Assembly: GCA_029261135.1 (NCBI GenBank)
Contig: JAJDBX010000065.1
Location: forward strand, 1 to 64,000
Direction of reading: 5' to 3'
Source: Nitrospirota bacterium
Lineage (GTDB): Bacteria; Nitrospirota; Nitrospiria; SBBL01; JAADHI01
Length of the DNA: 64,000 nucleotides
The position numbers and the translations under genes were made by a program. Positions 7,353 through 15,550 of this stretch are shown piece by piece (positions within the stretch are counted from its first letter, which is position 1; each line of letters starts with the position of its first letter). Under the pieces are notes generated by a model. The model saw only the letters and a list, made by a program, of their open reading frames with translations. It had not been told where the DNA came from and did no database searches.

Positions 7353-8540
7353 CTAATCTCTTTTCGAGCCGCTACTGACCTTTTTTGAGTCAGAGCTCTC
7401 CGATGTGTCTTTGCCTGAATTTTCGTCAAGGGTCATGAGGAAATTGACCAGTTTATTGAGTCCCCCGACCGTAAACTTTGTGCCGTAATGTGTGGGCATC
7501 CCGTCTCCGTCCCCATATCCGGGTACCACAAATGCGGCGGGATCGAGTATGGACTCTAAAACGTATTCTTTGGGTGTTTCGGCGCGTGCACGATTTAAGT
7601 CCACCGCCTTCAAATATTCCGGAGAGTTGATGCGTTTGATCGCCAAGGTTTTCATGGTTAACTCCGGCCCGCTGAGGCCAATGGATGCGATAGGAATGGT
7701 CGGGATTTTATGGCAAATAAAACACCCCATTTTTTCAATCATGACTTCGGGAGAATCCTCAAGCAGTGCCGTTTTTGTCAAATCTTCATTCCGAACAAAT
7801 TTAGGGCGTTTGTCTGTACCGATCTGAAGCGTTTGATTGAAGTAGCGTTCCCAGTCATCTCTTGCGGTGACTTTGGAATAATCACCAGGGGTATCCATGG
7901 CTTGTAGGTAAGCGACCACGGCGACCATTTCATAATCATTGAGCATCATTGGCATTTCTGAGACAAAGGGCATGGTACTGATTTCATCATGGCTGCCTTC
8001 CTTCCCAAATCCTTCGACGACATAACAGCTTGGGCAATAGAGGGATTCAATCAGGTATTCTCCACCTGTTGAAGCTTTGGGTTTGAGCTGAGAATCGGGC
8101 TCGGGTTTGTCGGCATATTTTTTAGAAAACTGGATGAAACGGGCTTCTTGAATACGCTGATGTGAACGGGTTTCGATATTCCTTAAATCGGGACAGCGTG
8201 TTGAGATTTGCCCTTCAGTGAAAAGGTGGCAGAAAGCACATTGGCCTTTTCCAACCGGGAGCCTGCCTCCGGCGTTCAGTTGAGGATCATTGGTTCCGTA
8301 GATGATATTTTCACCTGCCGCGACCAGGGCTTCCGCCGTCACGAGTGTTTCGGGGTCTGGTTTGGGCGCTTCAACCTGTTTCGGTTTTTCTTGTTTCTCT
8401 TGGATGATGGCGGGAGAGGGTTTTTTATCGGGTATTTTGCTCTCTTTCTTAAAAAGCAACATTGCGACCACGAGAATACTCAGGAGAATGGCCGACCATT
8501 TCCAGAGGGTGGTCAATTTTTCAGTACGTGACTTCATCAT
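7353..8540 (-). CDS. Membrane-anchored diheme c-type cytochrome, paralog of the 19.2-kb gene
   Basis: 395 residues. An N-terminal membrane anchor (about 13-30) is followed by a Lys/Pro-rich linker. Two heme c sites follow: CAFCH at 101-105 and CFICH at 273-277. Between them lies a conserved YCPSCYVVEGFG block whose CxxC lacks the heme-ligand histidine. The protein aligns along its length with the oxidase-operon cytochrome at 19200-20468 (GKGQCxxCH, ETRS/TGGxYLIES, FICHKIP/YACHKIP, PREYVLES). It probably passes electrons in the periplasm to a bd-like oxidase, most simply the paralog at 13.5-15.4 kb, although it is not adjacent to it. Confidence 0.85.
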   Translation of the reverse strand: MMKSRTEKLTTLWKWSAILLSILVVAMLLFKKESKIPDKKPSPAIIQEKQEKPKQVEAPKPDPETLVTAEALVAAGENIIYGTNDPQLNAGGRLPVGKGQCAFCHLFTEGQISTRCPDLRNIETRSHQRIQEARFIQFSKKYADKPEPDSQLKPKASTGGEYLIESLYCPSCYVVEGFGKEGSHDEISTMPFVSEMPMMLNDYEMVAVVAYLQAMDTPGDYSKVTARDDWERYFNQTLQIGTDKRPKFVRNEDLTKTALLEDSPEVMIEKMGCFICHKIPTIPIASIGLSGPELTMKTLAIKRINSPEYLKAVDLNRARAETPKEYVLESILDPAAFVVPGYGDGDGMPTHYGTKFTVGGLNKLVNFLMTLDENSGKDTSESSDSKKVSSGSKRD

Positions 8541-8697
8541 GAAACATTGATCCTTTCAGAAACCTTATCGTTGATGTCTTGATAAAAAGACCATAGGAAT
8601 AAACCGTATCTATAGGGGCTCTGTCAAGTCTTTGTGGCCGATTATATGCAATTGTTGATGGAGATGCTTGAATGTTTTGATGAATGGGAGGTGTGGT

Positions 8698-8735
8698 TGG
8701 GGGGTAGACACATCCGAAGAAGTCGCTACCCCCCA
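8698..8735. terminator. Hairpin downstream of the peroxiredoxin gene
   Basis: A perfect 10-bp inverted repeat TGGGGGGTAG / CTACCCCCCA with an 18-base loop lies eight bases past the minus-strand stop at 8743. There is no clear T-run after it in the minus direction, so it may be a 3' stabilising hairpin rather than an intrinsic terminator. Confidence 0.5.
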
Positions 8736-8742
8736 GAGGGTC

Positions 8743-9324
8743 TTACTCAGCGAAAAATTCTTTCAATCCACTATCGGTGGGTTTCATCGCTTTATCGCCT
8801 TCTTTCCAGTTGGCGGGGCAAACTTCACCGTGTTCTTCAGTAAACTGTAAAGCATCGACCATACGGAGGACTTCATCGATACTCCGCCCTAAGGGCAAGT
8901 TGTTGACGACTTGATGCTGTACAACACCGTTCTTATCGATTAAAAAGAGTCCACGATATGCAGCGCCTAATCCCTCAAACAAGACATCATAGTCACGGGA
9001 AATGGTTTTATTGAAATCCGAAACCAAAGGATAGCTAACGCCTTCAATCCCGCCCTGGGTCTTGGGGGTATTTAACCAGGCCAAATGTGAAAACCATGAA
9101 TCTGTTGAAACCCCGATGACTTCAACATTTCGTTTTTTAAACTCTTCTAATTTTTCCTGAAAAGCATGGAGCTCAGTCGGGCAGACAAAGGTAAAATCGA
9201 GCGGGTAGAAAAAGAGAACAACATATTTGCCGCGTTGATCTGAAAGTTTAAATTCATCAATGACTTGACCCCCGGAAACTGCTTTTGCGGTAAAATCCGG
9301 TGCTTCTTGATTGACTAATACCAT
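8743..9324 (-). CDS. 2-Cys peroxiredoxin (AhpC/Prx1 type)
   Basis: 193 residues, normal for the family. The peroxidatic cysteine is in DFTFVCPTE (Cys48) with the PxxxT context complete. The resolving cysteine is Cys169 in EVCPANW, and the C-terminal helix is present. It reduces hydrogen and organic peroxides using thioredoxin- or AhpF-type donors in the cytoplasm. The ATG follows GGGAGG. Monocistronic, next to a cytochrome gene, which fits an aerobic lifestyle but proves no link. Confidence 0.93.
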   Translation of the reverse strand: MVLVNQEAPDFTAKAVSGGQVIDEFKLSDQRGKYVVLFFYPLDFTFVCPTELHAFQEKLEEFKKRNVEVIGVSTDSWFSHLAWLNTPKTQGGIEGVSYPLVSDFNKTISRDYDVLFEGLGAAYRGLFLIDKNGVVQHQVVNNLPLGRSIDEVLRMVDALQFTEEHGEVCPANWKEGDKAMKPTDSGLKEFFAE

Positions 9325-9446
9325 TTGGTTTTTTCCTCCCTGTTAATACATTTTTATGTTTAGATAATTTATCTGAATCCCCGAGTATAATTGGGCATTT
9401 CTATCTCAAAATCTATCTGATCATTCTTCCCCTTGTCAATTAAAAT

Positions 9447-9482
9447 GATTCCCCCAAGGTCGGTATTGATCTTGGGGGAATC
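9447..9482. terminator. Strong 12-bp inverted repeat
   Basis: GATTCCCCCAAG pairs perfectly with CTTGGGGGAATC across a 12-base loop. No long T-run follows on either strand. It lies between divergent genes (peroxiredoxin and radical SAM), so a terminator role is not obvious. Its right arm belongs to the dispersed repeat at 9465-9532. Confidence 0.4.
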
Positions 9483-9532
9483 CCTTAAGTCTCCTGAAAG
9501 ACAGGATCCGAAGTGATTTTTTGAATAAGGCG
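9465..9532. repeat. Dispersed 68-bp imperfect repeat, copy 2
   Basis: Ungapped match to 6289-6356 (blocks ATTGATCTTG, AAGTCTC, GATTTTTTGAAT, AGGCG). This copy carries the right arm of a perfect hairpin that copy 1 lacks. The 376-bp gap 9325-9700 otherwise holds no gene I can support. Confidence 0.5.
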
Positions 9533-9700
9533 AAGGGTGAGGAGGATGATTGTGGCAAATTTCGTATTGTTAGGAGATTTGTCGGTTTCAAATCCCGCCA
9601 ACTCAGGATTTGAAATGAAGGCATGTGGTGAAAAGAATCACGGCGGCGCTATTGAAGCCAGACTGTAGGCCATGGTAGTTTATCTCGATTTGAGGCAGAG

Positions 9701-11278
9701 ATGAGATCAAAAGCAGTCCTTTACGTTTTTCTACCCTGTAAAAAAGTCTATCCCTTGGGTGTGACTTACCTTGCCCATTTTCTGCATAAGCTCCACCCCA
9801 AAGCGCCGCAGCATATTTTGGATCTTTCTTTGATCCCGCTCAAAAAGCGGCATGCCACATTGCTTGAAACCGTGAAAACCTTTAAGCCGGATCTGATTGC
9901 TTTTTCGTGGCGTGATATCCAAATGTTTGCGCCACATGAGGGGGATGGTTCACTTCAATATGCATTCGATTTTTATTATTCGAGAAACCCGATAAAAAAA
10001 TCGATTGCGGCAGTCTACGGATTGAGGGCGCTTTTACTGTATTACAACAATCTTCGAGAACATTTTACTTATTTTAATTTGATTGCGAAAAAACATCCCG
10101 GTCTTCAGTTGGTTGTTGGTGGCGGGGCTTTTTCTGTTTTTTCAAAAGAGGTGATTCGTCGGCTTCCTGAAGGAGTGATTGGTATTATCGGAGAGGGTGA
10201 GGATGCGCTGCTCAATATTTATGAAGAAAAATCCATCATGCAGGATCGCTGTATCTACCTTAAGGGCGGTGAAATGATTACAGGCGTGCAGGCCACGCCT
10301 GTAAAACTGGAGTCTTCTGTCCAAGATCCAGCCTACATCGAATCCATCTTCCCGCAATATGCTGCATATAAAAGCGAAGCCATCGGGATTCAAACCAAAA
10401 GAGGTTGTCCTTATGATTGTCAATTTTGCCTCTACACCTATATTGAAGGAAAGCGGGTTTATACGCGTCCAGCAGAGAATGTTGTGGCCGAAATGAAGGC
10501 CTTTTATGATCGCTGGGGCGTACGACGTTTTTGGTTCGCAGATGCTCAATGGGTGCCCGGATCGAAATATTACCCGCACTGTACCGAGACACTTGAGCGG
10601 ATTATCCAAAGCGGAATGAAGATTAAGTGGGGTGGCTATATTCGAACCAGTCTTATCACTAAAGATCTCGCAGGTTTGATGGTGAAATCGGGGCTGGGCG
10701 ATACAGAAGTTGCCATTACTTCTGGCTCTCAAGCGGTTTTGGATGGCATGAAAATGGGTTTTCGTCTCGACAAGCTTTACGAGGGCTGCCGCTATTTAAA
10801 AGAGGCGGGGTATAAAGGGCGTGTTATTTTGAACTATTCACTTAATTCTCCCGGAGACACAGAAGCGACCTTACTTGAGAGCGTGGCCTCATACAAAAAA
10901 GTTGCCGCGATTATGGGGGAAGCCCAGGTCTACCCCGCACTCTTTTTCCTCGGGATACAGCCCAACACCGGGCTTTCTGAACGACTTATCGAAGAAGGTT
11001 ATCTACCCAAGAATTATGATCCCTTGTCAATGAATCCCCTGATGATTAAGAAGCTGCTTTACAACCCAGAACCACTTGGGAAGATGATTACCAAAGCTTG
11101 TTTGGAGGCTTGGAAGGCGAATCCTCGGCCCGTCCGTGATCCGATGAAAAAAATGGAAGGGTCGGAGTATGCGGACGATTCCATCGCCAATATTTTTGAA
11201 GGACATACCGGCCGTGATACCTTGATGAATCTTGAGCATGCACTGGCTGAACGTGGATTTAAACATGCTGAAACATAA
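9701..11278 (+). CDS. B12-binding-domain radical SAM protein
   Basis: 525 residues. Residues 1-190 resemble a cobalamin-binding Rossmann domain (YPLGVTYLAHFLH, then LVVGGGAFSVF and IIGEGEDALL). The radical SAM core begins at about 228 with the 4Fe-4S motif CPYDCQFC, followed by GVRRFWFADA and a TIM-barrel pattern. The chemistry is unknown: related proteins methylate, cyclise or methylthiolate tetrapyrroles, lipids and tRNA. A ferredoxin gene starts about 100 bases downstream on the same strand and is a plausible electron donor. The start is supported by a purine-rich GAGGCAGAG just upstream. Confidence 0.8.
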   Translation: MRSKAVLYVFLPCKKVYPLGVTYLAHFLHKLHPKAPQHILDLSLIPLKKRHATLLETVKTFKPDLIAFSWRDIQMFAPHEGDGSLQYAFDFYYSRNPIKKSIAAVYGLRALLLYYNNLREHFTYFNLIAKKHPGLQLVVGGGAFSVFSKEVIRRLPEGVIGIIGEGEDALLNIYEEKSIMQDRCIYLKGGEMITGVQATPVKLESSVQDPAYIESIFPQYAAYKSEAIGIQTKRGCPYDCQFCLYTYIEGKRVYTRPAENVVAEMKAFYDRWGVRRFWFADAQWVPGSKYYPHCTETLERIIQSGMKIKWGGYIRTSLITKDLAGLMVKSGLGDTEVAITSGSQAVLDGMKMGFRLDKLYEGCRYLKEAGYKGRVILNYSLNSPGDTEATLLESVASYKKVAAIMGEAQVYPALFFLGIQPNTGLSERLIEEGYLPKNYDPLSMNPLMIKKLLYNPEPLGKMITKACLEAWKANPRPVRDPMKKMEGSEYADDSIANIFEGHTGRDTLMNLEHALAERGFKHAET

Positions 11279-11380
11279 AGGGTCTTGCGGAAATTCTTTT
11301 AAAAAATGACAGCTCCGCATCTCTTGAACTGGTTCTAGACGTCCGTTATAATCGCTTTATTTTTGGAGGAAAGGTTCTCA

Positions 11381-11896
11381 ATGGCAAAAGTTTCATTTTA
11401 TCCCAGTGGTAAGGTCGGAGAAATTCCGGAGGGAACATCGGTTCTTGATGCGTCGGAGAAACTCGGTATTGAACTTCGGCATGATTGTGGTGGATTTGCG
11501 ACATGCAGTACCTGTCGAATTATGGTGGTTGACGGGGTGAAGAACCTCACAGAGATTGATCTCGATGAGGAGAATATGCTTGAAGAGGCCGAATTGCCCA
11601 ATCCTTTTCGGCTCTCTTGCCAAGCCTTGATTGAAGGGGATGTTGTCCTGCAAATCCCTGAGCCAGAAATGCAATGGAGTAAAGGGGCGCTTCGAGAACT
11701 TGACGCGCTTCCCTTGATGTCCCGTGCCTTGATTCGCGTGATTGTTGAAGCAAGGGCAAGGGCAGGAGGGGAAGAGGTCATTTTGCCTGATACGGCGATT
11801 CCGGCGGTTGAAAAAGCTAAAAGTGAACTTGATGAGATTGGTAATGATCCCGTGGTACTCGCAGCCCTCGTCAAGGAAGTCTGTGGTATTCCATAA
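11381..11896 (+). CDS. 2Fe-2S ferredoxin with PCP_red-like C-terminal extension
   Basis: 171 residues. Residues 1-90 are a plant/adrenodoxin-type ferredoxin with four cysteine ligands: DCGGFATCSTC (three) and LSCQA. After IPEP the last 80 residues form an extension with W..GALREL..LPLMSRALIRV.VE..AR..G and a final AxxxAK. This recalls the small helical PCP_red domain found at the end of protochlorophyllide-reductase B subunits, but that is a pattern impression only. The ATG at 11381 follows GGAGG. A TTG at 11363 lies inside that ribosome-binding site and is rejected. Likely electron carrier for the preceding radical SAM protein. Confidence 0.8.
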   Translation: MAKVSFYPSGKVGEIPEGTSVLDASEKLGIELRHDCGGFATCSTCRIMVVDGVKNLTEIDLDEENMLEEAELPNPFRLSCQALIEGDVVLQIPEPEMQWSKGALRELDALPLMSRALIRVIVEARARAGGEEVILPDTAIPAVEKAKSELDEIGNDPVVLAALVKEVCGIP

Positions 11897-11939
11897 TATT
11901 GAATTGACACTTTTCTATACATACAATGAGAGTAGGGTT

Positions 11940-12506
11940 ATGAGGAAATTAGAGAGAATAGATCAGAAGAAAAGCCAGAGACATTTTTTGCTGTGGGTTT
12001 TTATTGCTTTTGGGTTGTTCATTTTATTTTCTTTATCACCTATCGCAGCTCAGACAAAGCCACCCATCCCCCCCGATGTGCCGGAAGGGGTTGAGTTTTA
12101 CGATAATGAAGGTCATGGCCATTTGCCTGCAAATTCTCGTTCATTCTATAAGACAGACCCACCCACCTCAGGGCCACATGACCCCAGTTGGTTGCCACCC
12201 AGTGTTTATGAAGCCAGTGAAACGCGCCCGGAACTTCTGGTGCATAACCTCGAACATGGCAATATTGTGATCTATTTTGATCAATCCGGTTTATCTGAAT
12301 CTGATATTCAATGGCTCAAAGAAATGACCCGTGAATTCATCGGGCAATGGGACGGTGTGTTGATGGTGACGCGAGAGGATAAGGCACATCCCCTGATCAT
12401 CACGGCCTGGCGTGCAATTTTTCGCTTGAAAGCGCTTGAAAAAGCCAAGGTTCTTAAGTTTATCGATACCTTTCGAGGCCGTGGCCCGGAGAATCCTGTC
12501 CGTTAA
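11940..12506 (+). CDS. DUF3105-type exported protein
   Basis: 188 residues. An N-terminal membrane segment (FLLWVFIAFGLFILFSLSPIAAQ) is followed by an extracytoplasmic domain. It contains GHGHLPANSRSFYKTDPPTSGPH and LLVHNLEHGNIVIYF. The HNLEHG motif and the PPTSGPHxxxW segment are the hallmarks of DUF3105. The histidines suggest metal binding, but the function is unknown. The start is placed at 11940, 44 bases after the ferredoxin stop. An upstream in-frame extension would overlap the ferredoxin gene and is rejected. Probably co-transcribed with the two genes before it. Confidence 0.8.
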   Translation: MRKLERIDQKKSQRHFLLWVFIAFGLFILFSLSPIAAQTKPPIPPDVPEGVEFYDNEGHGHLPANSRSFYKTDPPTSGPHDPSWLPPSVYEASETRPELLVHNLEHGNIVIYFDQSGLSESDIQWLKEMTREFIGQWDGVLMVTREDKAHPLIITAWRAIFRLKALEKAKVLKFIDTFRGRGPENPVR

Positions 12507-12563
12507 AATCTATTTTCGAAACACGACCTGTTTTTCTTCTTTAATTCATTAGAGCTTTCTAAA

Positions 12564-12601
12564 AAAAGCCCCCTCCAAAGGTGGGGCTGGAGGAGGCTTT
12601 T
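12564..12601. terminator. Hairpin terminator after the radical SAM-ferredoxin-DUF3105 genes
   Basis: An A-run plus GCCCCCTCC pairs with GGAGGAGGC plus a T-run (13 bp with one mismatch, 12-base loop). The TTTTG tail on the plus strand fits an intrinsic terminator about 60 bases past the stop at 12506. The A/T symmetry could also serve the other strand. Confidence 0.7.
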
Positions 12602-12753
12602 GTCTGCTTTCAAGGGTTCACATGTTGTTAAGGAGAATTAACCATGAACTATAGAAATAGTACCACTTTGCTTGATTATGTCAAGTCTTAGAGGTGGTCA
12701 AAATGTGGATGCAGTGTTTATTTATGTGGTGTTTTTTCTAAGGCGTTTTCTTG

Positions 12754-13476
12754 ATGATCGAAGAGCAGATTTCTCTGGTTCGTGAACGACTTGCTGCAAC
12801 GAAATCCCTGGTTGTTTTAACCGGAGCCGGGATTTCTGCTGAAAGTGGCGTGCCCACCTTTCGTGGGGATGAAGGATTATGGAAAACCTATCGTGCTGAA
12901 GAACTCGCCACGCCGCAAGCCTTTCAGCGCGACCCTCAACTTGTTTGGGAATGGTATCAATGGCGTCGAGGGCTGATTGCTGCGAAAGTACCGAACGCAG
13001 CCCATGAGGCATTGGTGGGGCTTGAGCAGACGATTATTCAGTTTCAGCTCATCACGCAAAATGTTGATGGACTCCATGCAAAAGCCGGCAGCCGAAACAT
13101 GCTTGAAATGCATGGCAATATTTGGAAAATGCGCTGTACGCACTGTGGGGTTAAAACGGAAGATCATTCTCTGTCACTGCCGGCGCTCCCGAAATGTTCG
13201 GAGTGTGACTCTCTTTTGCGGCCTGATATTGTCTGGTTCGGAGAAGCGATTGATGGGAAGCACCTGGAGCAAAGTTTAAGCGCATGTCAAAATCACGAAG
13301 TGATGTTTGTGATTGGAACCTCTGGTGTTGTGCAACCTGCAGCCTCTTTTGCGTCTATTGCAAAGGAGGCTGGTGTCTTTGTTGTTGAGATCAATCCTGC
13401 CCCTTCCCTTTCGGGTCTGGCCGATGTGACGCTTTCGGGAAAAGCGGCTGAAGTCCTTCCTCAACTCGGTTTTTAG
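12754..13476 (+). CDS. cobB: NAD-dependent protein deacylase, sirtuin class III
   Basis: 240 residues. The NAD-binding GAGISAESGVPTFRG motif is at 24-38, TQNVDGLH at 101-108 and the catalytic His120 in EMHG. Four zinc cysteines are at 128, 131, 148 and 151. Tyr68 and Arg71 (YQWR) form the acyl-carboxylate pocket typical of class III (SIRT5/CobB) enzymes, so removal of succinyl or malonyl groups is likely besides acetyl. The start is ATG 12754; a TTG one codon earlier is possible. Ribosome binding is weak (AAGGCG). It converges on the bd-like oxidase gene. Confidence 0.92.
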   Translation: MIEEQISLVRERLAATKSLVVLTGAGISAESGVPTFRGDEGLWKTYRAEELATPQAFQRDPQLVWEWYQWRRGLIAAKVPNAAHEALVGLEQTIIQFQLITQNVDGLHAKAGSRNMLEMHGNIWKMRCTHCGVKTEDHSLSLPALPKCSECDSLLRPDIVWFGEAIDGKHLEQSLSACQNHEVMFVIGTSGVVQPAASFASIAKEAGVFVVEINPAPSLSGLADVTLSGKAAEVLPQLGF

Positions 13477-13498
13477 CGGGACACTTTGAAAGGGGTTT

Positions 13499-15388
13499 CT
13501 AAGGGGATTTTTCCGAAGCCGTGCCTGAGCTTGCAGGAGTCATCGCGCCTGATTTCATTGAAAATGTTTTTGTGGTTTTTCGGTGGCCAATTCGGAAGAG
13601 CACGGTTGCAATCATCCAAAAGACCACAACGTTAAAAAAGACCATCCCGATTGCATAGCTCAGTGATGGCGTGTCGGCCCAAGGGGTCACATCTTTTAAT
13701 ATCTCGGTGACATGCCAGTCAAGACGTACGGATGATCGGATGTAGCCCATTAAAACCATGGTTGTTGAGATGAAAACGGCCAGAAAAAAGAGGGCAAAGG
13801 CGCCTGATGTGGGTAGTTTTCCCCATTGGACGGGGCCAATGATTTTTGATTTCCTGAGCATGACGATATTGAGTAGCATGCCACCGCCCAATGCCCCGAT
13901 GGCAGCCGCAAATTGTGGAAAGGCGAGCTCTACACGGGCACTAGCCGGAATGAAAAATCCATAAATCCCGATGAAAATGATAAAGGCTTCTGCCCCGCCA
14001 AATAAAAGCGCCATGGCGATATTTCCCCATTTTGCCCATGAAGCGGTGATTTCTTTATTGCAGCGATGAAAGATGATGTAGCACAGCCCAAAGCTTAAAA
14101 TCATCGTGTTGATGGCCGTATTTTTTGCGGCCATGGTGCCGTAATAACCGACGATGGGGTGTTGTGTACCGCCCATCGCTTTAAATTCACCTTGGCTTGC
14201 CGGGATGGTGTGGGGTGTCGCCCAAATTAAAAAAGCGGCGGCGAGAATGATCATCGTATATTTGACCAGATGCCGATAGCGTTCTGAACCCTGCATGCGT
14301 GTGGTGCCCTGCCAAAGGTAGAAGGTGACCGTCATAAAAATTAATCCGATCAGCATGGCCTGCATAATGAATGGCCAGCTGAGTTGCCCTCCCATTAAAG
14401 TGACACCCATTCGATTACGATACATGAAAATTTCTTTTGCAAACCAGTAGCCTGCAAAGGGGAGAATAAAAAGGTTGACGATGGAAATCATGATCGCAAC
14501 ATGTCCCATCCAATCATAGTGGGCGCGTTTGGCCGGATCACGGGTGGTCAGCATCTGAAAAGCGGCATAAGCGGCGATGACGGCACCACTAAACATAATG
14601 CTTGCCAATATGCGATGGATATTGAGTGGATTCCAAAGCGGAGTATTGACTGCATTCCAGAGATTGCCGAGGTAGTGTCCCTCAGCGTCAATGCCGGCGG
14701 GAGACATCATAAAGGCCATCAAGGCATTTGCGAGATAGATAATGAGCAGGCCATTTAGGCAGGTTGCCCCCCCGAGGGCGAGATGACGCCATTTTGCTTT
14801 CCCTTTTTCCCATCGCTTCCACGTTTTTGTATACGCGTAAAGTAGGACATTTTCTAAAAAGAAGACAAAAACGTAAAAATAGAGCACGGGCCTGAAGATG
14901 GTCGACATGTATTGCGAAAATGCTTCATATAGAAAGAGGAATGCACCGAGCAGTGCGAAGCCAAAAATAATAGTGAGCGGGTAAAATGGCAGTGCGATCT
15001 CCATGAATTCATGGGCAAGACGATCCAGTTTTTCTGAGTTACTATTTTTTGCGCTTCGGCGAAAATAACAAAAAACCTCCATCATCCACGCGATCATTGG
15101 CACGCCGAGGATGAAGCTCCCCAAGAAAAAATGTTGTTGAATAAAAACCCAGAGAATTGAGCGGTTGTCGAGCTTGCCGCCGCGATCGTAGCTTTCGGGA
15201 TAATTTAATTTAGGTGCTGGGGGGCCTGAAATTGTTCCCGGTGTTTTAAAGAAGATATCTTCAGAAAGGGTCTCTGCCGCAGTTTCAGAGGAAAGCTCTT
15301 TCCCAGATGAAAGGCTTACACTCAAAAAGATGAATAAAGACAAACAAGCCACAATGATGGATGTGGTGCGAAACAGACGGTGAACCAT
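13499..15388 (-). CDS. bd-like oxidase subunit I (CydA-like), standalone paralog
   Basis: 629 residues. An N-terminal signal-like helix and a periplasmic lead with TISGPPAP are followed by about 13 membrane helices. It aligns throughout with the operon copy at 17177-19126. Shared blocks include QQHxxxGSFxLxVPM, MSPAGxDAEGHxLGxxW, HRIL, GVTLMGGQL...FIMQA, GSERY, KAMGGTQHPxVGxYG and RSSVRLxWHVxEIL. The repeated histidines, the GSERY block and the final WHV helix are candidate heme or quinol sites. It is much longer than classical CydA (about 520) and has no CydB neighbour. It should reside in the cytoplasmic membrane. The operon copy has cytochrome partners; this one does not. Confidence 0.75.
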   Translation of the reverse strand: MVHRLFRTTSIIVACLSLFIFLSVSLSSGKELSSETAAETLSEDIFFKTPGTISGPPAPKLNYPESYDRGGKLDNRSILWVFIQQHFFLGSFILGVPMIAWMMEVFCYFRRSAKNSNSEKLDRLAHEFMEIALPFYPLTIIFGFALLGAFLFLYEAFSQYMSTIFRPVLYFYVFVFFLENVLLYAYTKTWKRWEKGKAKWRHLALGGATCLNGLLIIYLANALMAFMMSPAGIDAEGHYLGNLWNAVNTPLWNPLNIHRILASIMFSGAVIAAYAAFQMLTTRDPAKRAHYDWMGHVAIMISIVNLFILPFAGYWFAKEIFMYRNRMGVTLMGGQLSWPFIMQAMLIGLIFMTVTFYLWQGTTRMQGSERYRHLVKYTMIILAAAFLIWATPHTIPASQGEFKAMGGTQHPIVGYYGTMAAKNTAINTMILSFGLCYIIFHRCNKEITASWAKWGNIAMALLFGGAEAFIIFIGIYGFFIPASARVELAFPQFAAAIGALGGGMLLNIVMLRKSKIIGPVQWGKLPTSGAFALFFLAVFISTTMVLMGYIRSSVRLDWHVTEILKDVTPWADTPSLSYAIGMVFFNVVVFWMIATVLFRIGHRKTTKTFSMKSGAMTPASSGTASEKSP

Positions 15389-15550
15389 AACCTTACCCAG
15401 GTGATTTAAAGTGCGGATGATAGCGGGGGAGAGGCTTAACTGTCAAGCTTTCGTCAGGGATTGGCTTCGAGAGCATCCCTTGTGTTTTGATTCCCGTTCT
15501 CCCTTTATGCTAACTTGATTTTTTAAGAAATGAGGGGTGTAAAAAATCGT

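Noticed and set aside
10142-10732. Minus-strand frame of 196 codons inside the radical SAM gene
   Set aside because: It is antisense to a gene with a clear CxxxCxxC core, with no supporting start signals.
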